Source: Burkholderia pyrrocinia (GTDB taxonomy: Bacteria; Pseudomonadota; Gammaproteobacteria; Burkholderiales; Burkholderiaceae). Taken from it: 64,000 nucleotides of DNA. The DNA lies in assembly GCF_001028665.1 (NCBI RefSeq), contig NZ_CP011503.1, positions 2,108,001-2,172,000 on the forward strand, read 5' to 3'. Shown here in pieces: positions 51,977 through 61,279 of this stretch. The notes under the pieces are model-generated. The model had not been told where the DNA came from, made no database searches, and was given only the letters and a program-made list of their open reading frames with translations. The position numbers and the translations under genes were made by a program. Position 1 is the first letter of the stretch. Every line of letters begins with the position of its first letter.

Positions 51977-53011
51977 TCAGAGCAGGCCGGCCTGGCGCAG
52001 CAGCTTGCCGGCCTGGCTATCGTCGCCGAGCTGTTCGAACGTCAGCGCCGGCGGGCTCAGTTCGCTGAACGGCTTCAGGATCGGGTCGGGTGCGACGCCC
52101 GGGTGCAGCGGATACTCGAAGCTGATGTGGCCGCCCGCCATCAGCTTCTGCGCGCGCTCGCTGACGAGATACTCGACGAACTTCTGCGCGTCGGCCTGGT
52201 GCTTCGACGCCTTCAGCACCGCGGCGCCGGACACGTTGACGGCCGCGCCGACGTCGTGATTGCCGAAGTGATGGATCGCGCTCTTGGTCGACTTGTCGCC
52301 GAGCTCGGCGTGCAGGCGGTCCCAGTAGTAGTTGTTGACGATGCCGGTCAGTACGCCGCCGCGGTTGACGGCCGCCGTCACGCCTTCGTCGTCGTCGAAG
52401 ATCTGCGCATTGGTCTTCAGGCCTTTAAGCCATTGCAGCGTCGCGGCCTCGCCGTGCAGCGCGAGCACCGCGCTCACGAGCGGCAGGAAGTCCGCATCGC
52501 TCGGCGCGACGCCGACCTTGCCTTTCCATTCGGGCTTCGCGAGATCGAGCAGCGATGCGGGCAGTTGCTGCGGCTGGAGCTTCGCGGTGTTGTAGATGAG
52601 CACGTTCTCGCGCGCGAGCACACCGACCCAGTTGCCGTCGGCCGGGTTGAAGCGCGCGGGCACCGCCTGCAGCGCGGCGCCGTCGGTCTTCGCGAGCAGG
52701 CCCTTGCGGTCGAGCAGCACGAGCTCGGGCGAGTTCTCGGTGAAGTACACGTCGGCCGGCGTGCGGTCGCCTTCCGCGACGAGCTGCGCGGCGAGCGCCG
52801 GGCCTTCGCCCGAGCGCACCTTCACGGTGATGCCGCTCTGCGCTTCGAAGTCCTTGACGAGCTGGTTGACGACCTGCTCGTGCTGCGCGTTGTACAGCGT
52901 GAGCGTCGCGGCATGCGCGCGCGTGACATGCAGCGCGCCGGTCAGCATGAGCGCGGCGGCGGCCGCGGAGATCAGGTGCCGCAGCGGGCGGCTAACGGGT
53001 GAGGTGTTCAT
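51977..53011 (-). CDS. Periplasmic iron(III)-type binding protein (FbpA-like)
   Basis: A 344-residue exported protein (signal cleavage after AHA, about residue 34). The mature N-terminus TLTLYNAQHEQVVNQLVKDF and TPADVYFTENSPELV are typical of the ferric-iron binding protein family, and a tyrosine pair (VNNYYWDRL, about residue 225) occurs where FbpA has its iron-binding tyrosines. It would hand Fe3+ to the permease. It lies 71 bp after the peroxidase gene in the same operon. Confidence 0.9.
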   Translation of the reverse strand: MNTSPVSRPLRHLISAAAAALMLTGALHVTRAHAATLTLYNAQHEQVVNQLVKDFEAQSGITVKVRSGEGPALAAQLVAEGDRTPADVYFTENSPELVLLDRKGLLAKTDGAALQAVPARFNPADGNWVGVLARENVLIYNTAKLQPQQLPASLLDLAKPEWKGKVGVAPSDADFLPLVSAVLALHGEAATLQWLKGLKTNAQIFDDDEGVTAAVNRGGVLTGIVNNYYWDRLHAELGDKSTKSAIHHFGNHDVGAAVNVSGAAVLKASKHQADAQKFVEYLVSERAQKLMAGGHISFEYPLHPGVAPDPILKPFSELSPPALTFEQLGDDSQAGKLLRQAGLL

Positions 53012-53082
53012 GTCGTCGTCGTGGGTTGCATCCGGACGGGCCGGGAAAAGGGTGCGTCGTGTGCCGTCGTGCCGATGCGTCG

Positions 53083-54390
53083 TTACGCTTCGAACAGCGC
53101 GGCGCCGATGTACGAACCGGGTTGCGCGCCCGGCGGGCACGCGAAGATCGCGCTGCCGACGTGCGTGGTGAACTGGTTCATGATGTCCAGCTTCGCGAGC
53201 TTCTCGTTGATCGGGATGAAGCCCTTGCGCGGGTCGCGCTGGTGCGCGACGAACATCAGCCCCGCGTCGTACTCGGTCTGCTGGCGCCACGGCGGCCAGC
53301 GCTCGATGTAGAAGTTCGCGCTGTCGTTGTACGAATACGCGCGGCGCAGGATCTGCGCGCCGTTGTTGAGCTGCGGCGACGCGAGACGCGCGTGCGCGTT
53401 GTCGGGGATCACCGAATTGCCGTCCTTGTCGACCGCGTCGAGGTCGAGCGCTTCGAACTCCTGCTTGCCGCCGAGCGGCGCGCCGCTGTACTTCTTGCGG
53501 CCGAACACCTGCTCCTGGAAACCGAGCTCGGTGTTGTCCCAGTGTTCGAGCGTGATGCGGATGCGGCGCACGACCGTATAGGTGCCGCCGTTCATCCACG
53601 CCGGGCCTTCGCTGCCGGCCCACACGAATTCGTTCATCGCGGCCGGGTCGTCGCGCGACGGGTTCATCGTGCCGTCCTTGAAGCCCATCAGGTTGCGCGG
53701 CGTCTCGCCCGGCTTGCCGGACGTGAAGCCGGCCTGGCCCCAGCGCATCTGCACGGCCTTGCCGCCGAGACGCACGAGCTGGCGCACCGCATGGAACGCG
53801 ACCTGCGCGTCGTTCGCGCATGCCTGGATGAACAGGTCGCCGCCCGTCTTCTCCGGAATCAGCTGGTCGCCGTTGAAGCGCGGCAGGTCGACGAGCGCGG
53901 CCGGGCGCCGCTTCGCGAGGCCGTAGCGGTCCTTGCCCGCGACCGCGAACAGACCGGGCCCGAAGCCGAACGTGATCGTGAGCCGCGACGCGCCGATGCC
54001 GAGCGCGTCGCCCGAGTCGGCCGGCACCGCGTCGTCGCCGCCGGTCGTCGGCAACGGCTGCGCGGTGTCGCCGCGGGCCATGCGCGCGGCCGCGTCGGTC
54101 CATGTCTTAAGCAGCGCGATCACGTCCGCGCGTTTGTCGGTCGCGAGGTCGAGCGCCGCGAAATACGCGTTGCGCTGCTGCGGCGTCACGATGCCGCTTT
54201 GGTGCTTGCCGTAGAACGGCTCGAGGTCGTCGTCGTGCGCGTGTGTATCCGCGGCGGCCGGGCTGGCGGCATCGGCCGCGCGCGCGGCCGGCATCGTGCC
54301 CGCTGCGAGGCCCGCGGCCACCGCCGCGCCGCCGGCCTTCAGGAAGCCGCGGCGCGCGGGGCGCGACGGCGGGTTCAGATCGTCTGCCAT
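53083..54390 (-). CDS. efeB: Dyp-type haem peroxidase, EfeB/deferrochelatase type
   Basis: A 435-residue periplasmic haem enzyme exported folded by Tat: RRGFLKAG (13-20) is the twin-arginine signal. The DyP signature GFKDG is at residues 236-240 (in NLMGFKDGTMNPS), followed by the haem-pocket segments. EfeB works with EfeUO in E. coli, where it oxidises Fe2+ and may extract iron from haem. Here it is followed instead by an FbpABC importer, so it may supply Fe3+ to the binding protein. It starts 11 bp downstream of the beta-propeller-type gene. Confidence 0.9.
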   Translation of the reverse strand: MADDLNPPSRPARRGFLKAGGAAVAAGLAAGTMPAARAADAASPAAADTHAHDDDLEPFYGKHQSGIVTPQQRNAYFAALDLATDKRADVIALLKTWTDAAARMARGDTAQPLPTTGGDDAVPADSGDALGIGASRLTITFGFGPGLFAVAGKDRYGLAKRRPAALVDLPRFNGDQLIPEKTGGDLFIQACANDAQVAFHAVRQLVRLGGKAVQMRWGQAGFTSGKPGETPRNLMGFKDGTMNPSRDDPAAMNEFVWAGSEGPAWMNGGTYTVVRRIRITLEHWDNTELGFQEQVFGRKKYSGAPLGGKQEFEALDLDAVDKDGNSVIPDNAHARLASPQLNNGAQILRRAYSYNDSANFYIERWPPWRQQTEYDAGLMFVAHQRDPRKGFIPINEKLAKLDIMNQFTTHVGSAIFACPPGAQPGSYIGAALFEA

Positions 54391-54401
54391 GGTCGGCTCC
54401 G

Positions 54402-55535
54402 TTACTTCGCGAGCATCAGCGTGTTGACGTCGTCCTGGACGTAATAGAAACCGTCACCCTCGGGCGTCATCGCGATCCCGAACAGGTCGCCGTTGCCCGG
54501 CGGTGATTGCGCCTTGTCGGTGTCGATCCAGCGTGCATAGAGCTGCTTGCCGGCGGCCGGATCGATCTCGACGACCTGGCCGTTCAGCGCATTGGTCGCG
54601 AGCAGGTGGCCGTTCGGCGCGGTCGCGAGCGCGAGCGGGCGGCGCAGGAAGCCGTCGGCCGTGACCTGGCGGCCCACGCCCGCGCTCGTGTCGCGCGTGA
54701 GCGGATCGTCGATCTCGACGATCCGGTTGCCGATCGCGTCCGACACGTACAGCTTCTTCTGGTCGCCCGACAGCGCGAGGCCGGTCGGGCCGACGAGGAA
54801 CACGCCCTTGTCGGCCTGCGCGCCGAGGCCGCTCGCGACGACCGTTTCCTGCTTGATGACGGGCGGCTTGCCGGCCGGCACGTCGACGTCGAGGCGCAGC
54901 ACGGTCGCCTGCTTGTAGACGGGCGGGTTGCCGTCCGCGCCGCCGACGCCGAAGCCGGCCATGCTGACGAACAGCGTCGCGCTGTCGCCGCGGTCGACCA
55001 CGGCCATGTTGCCCCACGGGTCGTTGATGTTCGGGCTCGACCACGTCGATGCGATCTTGCCTTGCGGATCGAGCACGATCAGGCAGCCGGCGCCCTTCGT
55101 CGACGTCGTGCCGTCGTTGCTCGGCGTGCTGCCGACGATCACCCAGCCCGACTTCAGCATCGTCATCGCGGTCGACAGGCCGACGCCGCCGGGGCACGCC
55201 TTCAGGTCGCGCGGAATCGACGCGAACAGGCTCATCTGCTTCGTCGACGGCCGGTAGTTGACGATCGTGCTGCCGGTGCCCTGCAGGTTCGCCGCGTTGT
55301 TGAAGTTGTCGACGAGCACGTCGCCGGCCTGGATCGTGCCGGCCGACACCGGCGCGACCGCGATCGCGTACGGGTTCTGGTCGCCGTTGTCGGGCACCGT
55401 GTTGACGAGCAGCGTATGGCGATGCAGCGTCTCGAGGAAGCCTTGCGGCTCGGCGAACGCGCCGGCGGCGGCCGTCAGCGCGGCGGCGGCCAGTGCGCCC
55501 GTCGCGAGGCGGCGAAGCGGGGCGGATTGAATCAT
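54402..55535 (-). CDS. Exported beta-propeller (NHL/YncE-like) protein of unknown function
   Basis: A 377-residue exported protein (signal cleavage near AFA, about residue 28). Repeated blade-like segments such as GPTGLALSGDQKKLYVSDAI, GNRIVEIDDP and RPLALATAPNGHLLATNALN indicate a beta-propeller. No enzyme motif is visible. It is encoded between the porin and the peroxidase in the Fur-linked operon, so a role in iron binding, as peroxidase partner or as a porin-associated periplasmic factor is possible but unproven. Confidence 0.78.
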   Translation of the reverse strand: MIQSAPLRRLATGALAAAALTAAAGAFAEPQGFLETLHRHTLLVNTVPDNGDQNPYAIAVAPVSAGTIQAGDVLVDNFNNAANLQGTGSTIVNYRPSTKQMSLFASIPRDLKACPGGVGLSTAMTMLKSGWVIVGSTPSNDGTTSTKGAGCLIVLDPQGKIASTWSSPNINDPWGNMAVVDRGDSATLFVSMAGFGVGGADGNPPVYKQATVLRLDVDVPAGKPPVIKQETVVASGLGAQADKGVFLVGPTGLALSGDQKKLYVSDAIGNRIVEIDDPLTRDTSAGVGRQVTADGFLRRPLALATAPNGHLLATNALNGQVVEIDPAAGKQLYARWIDTDKAQSPPGNGDLFGIAMTPEGDGFYYVQDDVNTLMLAK

Positions 55536-55602
55536 CGGGGTCTCTCCTGGGGGACGCGCCGCCGCAGCGGCGCGCGAAAAACGGGGTGCGTGTGCGCGGC
55601 GC

Positions 55603-57069
55603 TCAGAACGTGATCGTCGTGCGCGCACCGAGCACGAACGTGTTGCGCAGCGGCTGGGTCGCGTCGCTCGGGTTCTGGCCCGCGCCGGCGTTGAAGGTGT
55701 ACTGCGCGTCGGCCGCGATCACCCACCACGGGTTGACCTGGTACTGGTAGGTCGCCTCGACGGTCGTCTCGCGGGTGCGCACGCCGTACGGGCCGGTCGC
55801 GAACGACCGCGCGGCCCGGTCGAGGTCGGTCACGTGGCTGCCGACCTGGATGTACGTGACGGCGAGGCCGACGCTGTCGTTGTCGCGGCCTTCGAACGGC
55901 GCCTTCAGCACGATGCCGGCGTTGGCCGCGAGGCTGACGAGGTTGCGGTCGCCCGGCGCGCCCATCACGCGCGCGAACACGCCGAGGCTCCTCGGGCCGG
56001 TCGGGTCGGGGCGCCAGATCATCTGGTCGGCCACCGCGTAGAAGCTGTAGTCGCCGTGATGCTGCTGTGCGCTGCCGTTCGACGCGGGATCCGAGAGCGA
56101 CAGCCCGTCGGTGCCGACGCTCTGGTCCGCGAAGCGGCCGTTGTGATACCAGACGCCGATCTTGTAGGTGCCCGGCAGCCCGTTCGAGCGGCCGGTGTCC
56201 ATTTCGCCGTCTGACGGCTGGTTCAGCGCGTACTGCAGTTCGCCGATGTAGAGCGCGCCGTTGTGCAGGTTGAAGTTCGTGCCGCGCAGGTTGTTCGGGT
56301 TGTTGCCGAGCGGATCGCCGTCGAACACGCCCGCGAGCGCGGTGAGCTTCGGCGTGATCTGTGCGCGCACGCGCACGCCGAGGCCGGCGAGCGGATAGGC
56401 GGGGCCGCCATTGGGCAGGTCGTACGACGGCAGCGCGGGCCAGCCGAACATCGTGTTGACGAACGTGTTCGCATACGTGCTGACCATGAATTCCTGGTCC
56501 AGGCTCTGCTGGCCGATCTTCACGTCGACGCGCTTGTCGAGGAACGACTGCTGGTACCACAGCTCCCACAGGCGCGTCGTGCCCTGCGCCTCGATGCCGC
56601 TCGCAGTGTTGAGCGTGCCGAGATTCCTCGCGCTCAGGTTGGTGCCGTGAATCTGCAGCGCGCTGACGTTGAACGTGCCGCCGGGCAGGCCGATCGCCTT
56701 CTGCGTATCGACCGTCAGCGTCGCCGTCGTCAGCCCGTCGTACGCGCCCCCGCGGTTCAGGCCGCCGCGCAGGTTCGCGAGGTATTCGCTGGTTTCGGTG
56801 ATCTGCAGCGTCGCGCCGTACTTGCCGAGCCACGGGCGGATGCCGCCCATGTCGCCGAGCAGGCTCTGGCGCGTCCAGATGCCGGTCCACATGTTGGTCG
56901 GCTTCGCCTGGATCGCGAGGTCGGCCTCGGGCGCTTCGGGCTGCGCGTCGACCGGCGTGGCGGCGAACGTGGCGCCGCTCGCGAACGATGCGCAGGCGAG
57001 GACGGCCGCAAAGGCGGCGGGGCGCATCCGGGCGCGGATGCGGTCTCCGTGGAACGACACGAACTTCAT
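55603..57069 (-). CDS. OprB-type outer-membrane porin
   Basis: A 488-residue porin related to the carbohydrate-selective OprB family: N-terminal WTGIWTRQSLLGDMGGIRPW and KYGATLQITETSEYLANLRG, a long beta-barrel with alternating aromatic strands, and a C-terminal Phe (TTITF), the outer-membrane insertion signal. It is the first gene of the iron operon behind a Fur box. It could pass an iron complex passively instead of using a TonB receptor (inference). A better signal peptide begins at Met15 (57027), so the true start may be there. Confidence 0.87.
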   Translation of the reverse strand: MKFVSFHGDRIRARMRPAAFAAVLACASFASGATFAATPVDAQPEAPEADLAIQAKPTNMWTGIWTRQSLLGDMGGIRPWLGKYGATLQITETSEYLANLRGGLNRGGAYDGLTTATLTVDTQKAIGLPGGTFNVSALQIHGTNLSARNLGTLNTASGIEAQGTTRLWELWYQQSFLDKRVDVKIGQQSLDQEFMVSTYANTFVNTMFGWPALPSYDLPNGGPAYPLAGLGVRVRAQITPKLTALAGVFDGDPLGNNPNNLRGTNFNLHNGALYIGELQYALNQPSDGEMDTGRSNGLPGTYKIGVWYHNGRFADQSVGTDGLSLSDPASNGSAQQHHGDYSFYAVADQMIWRPDPTGPRSLGVFARVMGAPGDRNLVSLAANAGIVLKAPFEGRDNDSVGLAVTYIQVGSHVTDLDRAARSFATGPYGVRTRETTVEATYQYQVNPWWVIAADAQYTFNAGAGQNPSDATQPLRNTFVLGARTTITF

Positions 57070-57172
57070 ATCAAACCCCTGGTTTTCTTTAATCTGGAGT
57101 CCTGCTTTTAAGGCGCTATCCGAACGCTCGGCGCCGATTGGCCAGGGCACGAAGATGAACGCAACGCGGCGC

Positions 57173-57201
57173 ATCGTAGGAGCGTCGAATGAGAAAGTCA
57201 A
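57173..57201 (-). promoter_or_regulatory. Sigma-70 promoter of the iron operon
   Basis: On the minus strand, TTGACT (57196-57201) and TACGAT (57173-57178) are 17 bp apart, near-consensus -35 and -10 boxes, about 100 bp upstream of the porin ATG at 57069. Confidence 0.72.
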
Positions 57202-57207
57202 TGTAAA

Positions 57208-57222
57208 CGAGAATGATTCGCA
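57208..57222 (-). promoter_or_regulatory. Fur box
   Basis: CGAGAATGATTCGCA matches the symmetrical 7-1-7 site TGAGAATGATTCTCA at 13 of 15 positions. It lies 6 bp upstream of the -35 box of the iron-operon promoter. Confidence 0.75.
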
Positions 57223-57620
57223 TCTAGATTACTGAATGTAATGGGAGGGCTTACGGATGGGGTTCGATGCGTGTTTGGCGCCGAAGTAAATCGTAAATAT
57301 CGACGTAATGAAATTGAATGGTTCGATGCGGATCGATGCATCGACGGGAAGGGCGCGCAGGGGCGTCCAGCTTGCGCGAAGGCGGTGTCGCGGCGTGCCG
57401 GATCGCCGCCGGCGCAGGTTTTTTGATGCGATGCCGCCGGCCTCAGGAACTCCGTGCTTACCCGGTGTCCAAACGGGGCTGGATGAGATTCGCGGGCCGC
57501 TCGGGCCCGCCGGTCGGGCCGGGTAGTGTTCGTCAGGGTTTTGTTTTGAAAGGAGTTTTTGTTGTTTTCGTACGCTTTTCCCGCTGCCGCGCCGCGTTGA
57601 AAATTCGTCCGGATTCCCTT

Positions 57621-57676
57621 CTTGAATTTGTCAAAACCCGTCCATATAATTAGCACTCGCTGCACGAGAGTGCTAA
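57621..57676 (+). promoter_or_regulatory. groESL promoter with CIRCE (HrcA) operator
   Basis: TTGAAT (57622-57627) and TATAAT (57645-57650) are 17 bp apart, a strong sigma-70 promoter. CTTGAA (57621-57626) with CCATAT (57642-57647) at a suitable distance also resembles a sigma-32 heat-shock promoter. A perfect CIRCE element, TTAGCACTC-N9-GAGTGCTAA, spans 57650-57676, overlapping the transcription start, as expected for HrcA repression. Confidence 0.9.
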
Positions 57677-57749
57677 CAATTCTCTGCCGGGCGATTTGCC
57701 GGGCAGATTCCCTAAGCGTTCTTCAATCTCAGTCAAGAGAGGAGTGAAT

Positions 57750-58043
57750 ATGAACCTTCGTCCTTTGCACGATCGCGTGATCGTCAAGCGTCTGGATCAG
57801 GAAACCAAGACCGCCTCGGGCATCGTCATCCCCGAAGCCGCTGCTGAAAAGCCGGATCAAGGCGAGATCCTCGCGGTCGGCCCGGGCAAGCGTGACGACA
57901 AGGGTGCACCGATCGCGCTCGACGTGAAGGTCGGCGATCGCGTCCTGTTCGGCAAGTACGCAGGCCAGACCGTGAAGGTCGACGGCCAGGAACTGCTGGT
58001 CATGCGCGAAGAAGACATCATGGCCGTGGTCAACGCTAACTAA
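57750..58043 (+). CDS. groES: Co-chaperonin GroES
   Basis: A 97-residue subunit of the heptameric lid that closes the GroEL folding cage. The sequence starts [18 protein letters not shown] and contains the mobile loop [18 protein letters not shown], which binds GroEL, then [10 protein letters not shown] and [12 protein letters not shown]. Length matches the family. AGAGAGGAG precedes the ATG at 57750. groEL follows 46 bp later. It is under HrcA/heat-shock control through the CIRCE element upstream. Confidence 0.98.
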   Translation: MNLRPLHDRVIVKRLDQETKTASGIVIPEAAAEKPDQGEILAVGPGKRDDKGAPIALDVKVGDRVLFGKYAGQTVKVDGQELLVMREEDIMAVVNAN

Positions 58044-58086
58044 GCGTCCACCGACGGTACATATTCCCAAGAATTCAAGGAGTTAG

Positions 58087-59730
<1,644 letters not shown>

Positions 59731-59785
59731 TCGACTTCGGTCGATGGTGTCCGGAACGCGCAGCGATGCGCGTTCCAGCCAAAAG

Positions 59786-59820
59786 AAAAGACCCGCAGCG
59801 ATGCGGGTCTTTTTTTATTT
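59786..59820 (+). terminator. Rho-independent terminator of groESL
   Basis: An 11-bp perfect stem, AAAAGACCCGC / GCGGGTCTTTT (59786-59796 and 59803-59813), loop AGCGAT, followed by a run of Ts. The A-rich left side may also serve the convergent ThiD-like gene. Confidence 0.93.
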
Positions 59821-59883
59821 GCGCGCCGGATTCGATGCGCGCACTGGCCGGCGTTTACACCTGCCGCCGCAGCGCGCGTTTTT

Positions 59884-60750
59884 TCAATGCCGGTGCGACG
59901 TCCTGGGCACCGGTTCGACCTTCGTGGCCGGCGGCGTGTCCGCGTCCTCGTTGCTGCGCGCCCAGAAGAACCGGTCGGGCAGGTACGCGCCCATGCCGGG
60001 CCGGAACGCGTCGCGCACGGCCTGGTACAGGTACTCCTGCGCCTCGCGGACTGCCTCGGGCGGCTCCTGGCCGTTCGCGAGCAGCGCCGCGATGGCCGCG
60101 CCGAGCGTGTCGGTGATACCCATCAGCCGGTGCGGCGAGCGATCCCACATGTCCTCGCGGAGTTGGCCCTCCTCGCCGTACAGCGTGTTGACGAGCCGGT
60201 GCGAGCCCATTTCGGACGACAGGATGTACTCGCAACCCTGCGACAGCAGGTGTGACACGGCCGCGTCGAGATTCGGCGCCTCGGCATCGCCGTCCGGCTG
60301 CGCGAGCGCGATCAGCGTCGCGTAGTCGGCGACCAGCAGCGTGGTTTGCGGCGCCAGCAGGTCGGCGATCGACTCGCGCAGGTCGTCGGCCGCGAGCACG
60401 TGCTCGTCGTCGAGCGTGAAGTCCGGTGCAAGCACGAGCGGCACGCCGTCGTAGTCGGCGACGACCTCGGCGATCGCGCTGACCACTTCCGCGCGCGTCG
60501 CCGCACCGATCTTGAACGCGGCGACTGGCATGTCCTCGAGCAGCATGCGCGCCTGAGCGGCGACGACGTCGGGATCGAGGCCGGTCACTTCGTCGCAGGC
60601 GGCCGAGTCGCGCACGGTGTAGCCCGTCAGGACGGACACGCCGTGACAGCCCATGCTCGCCAAGGTCATCAGATCGGCTTGGATGCCGGAGCCGCCGGTG
60701 GGATCGGACAGGCCGAAGGTGAGGACGATCGGAGGGGCGTTGCTGGACAT
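59884..60750 (-). CDS. thiD: ThiD-like hydroxymethylpyrimidine kinase, catalytic motif altered
   Basis: A 288-residue ribokinase-fold protein. The N-terminus VLTFGLSDPTGGSGIQADLM and MGCHGVSVLTGYTVRDS is clearly ThiD-like, where this region binds the pyrimidine. However, the usual DPVM, KGGH and HGTGCTxS motifs of ThiD are missing: the last reads MGITDTLGAAIAALL, with no catalytic Cys. Real HMP/HMP-P kinase activity for thiamine synthesis is therefore uncertain. No TPP riboswitch is seen upstream. ATG 60750 is the start matching the family; it is divergent from rubredoxin. Confidence 0.75.
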   Translation of the reverse strand: MSSNAPPIVLTFGLSDPTGGSGIQADLMTLASMGCHGVSVLTGYTVRDSAACDEVTGLDPDVVAAQARMLLEDMPVAAFKIGAATRAEVVSAIAEVVADYDGVPLVLAPDFTLDDEHVLAADDLRESIADLLAPQTTLLVADYATLIALAQPDGDAEAPNLDAAVSHLLSQGCEYILSSEMGSHRLVNTLYGEEGQLREDMWDRSPHRLMGITDTLGAAIAALLANGQEPPEAVREAQEYLYQAVRDAFRPGMGAYLPDRFFWARSNEDADTPPATKVEPVPRTSHRH

Positions 60751-61004
60751 GTAAAAATGGGGCAAGAGAAAAACGGGAAAGCGACGGAGATGCGGACGGC
60801 GAGGCGAAATGGGCTTTTTCGGCCCTGTGTTGCCCGGCAGGCCGCACTTTTCAGCCATTATGCGGCGGAATCCGGCCCGCACCACGGATTTTTTAGCGCA
60901 GCGCAACGTAGTCGCCGTACTCGATCGCGATTGCTAGGCAGTCCGGCCCCGACACGGTACCATCATGGCTCCCGAATTTACCGACTTTCCCGACGCGGCT
61001 TAAG

Positions 61005-61175
61005 ATGGAATACAAGAGCTGGATGTGCCTGATTTGTGGCTGGATTTACGACGAAGAAGCCGGGCTGCCGGAAGAGGGCATTGCCCCGGGCACGCGCTGG
61101 GAAGACGTCCCGATCAACTGGACGTGCCCCGAATGCGGTGCCCGCAAGGAAGACTTCGAGATGGTCCAGATCTGA
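61005..61175 (+). CDS. Rubredoxin
   Basis: A 56-residue one-iron electron carrier. The four cysteine ligands are in MCLICGWIYDEEAGLPEEG (CxxC, residues 8 and 11) and WTCPECGARKEDF (CxxC, residues 41 and 44), with the usual aromatic core (Tyr15, Trp14, Trp32, Trp39). It may feed electrons to alkane hydroxylases, oxidoreductases or oxygen-defence enzymes; no partner gene is adjacent. Too short for most gene-length cut-offs, but the family match is clear. It is divergent from the ThiD-like gene. Confidence 0.96.
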   Translation: MEYKSWMCLICGWIYDEEAGLPEEGIAPGTRWEDVPINWTCPECGARKEDFEMVQI

Positions 61176-61279
61176 CCGGACCTTCGGCCCACGGACACCC
61201 CGCTCCGGCCTCGCATCGGCCCGGCGCTTGCGCGCCGAGGTTCGCGCGAGCGGCTTGACGATGACAGGCGCGCGTGTCC

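Larger units (their letters stand above)
57070..57749. promoter_or_regulatory. Divergent control region between the iron operon and groESL
   Basis: 680 bp without a gene. The left part holds a sigma-70 promoter and Fur box for the minus-strand operon (57173-57222). The right part holds the groESL promoter and CIRCE (57621-57676). Between about 57240 and 57600 I see nothing certain. Confidence 0.6.

Noticed and set aside
60751..61004. TPP riboswitch upstream of the ThiD-like gene
   Set aside because: The conserved CUGAGA-type core is not found on the relevant strand.
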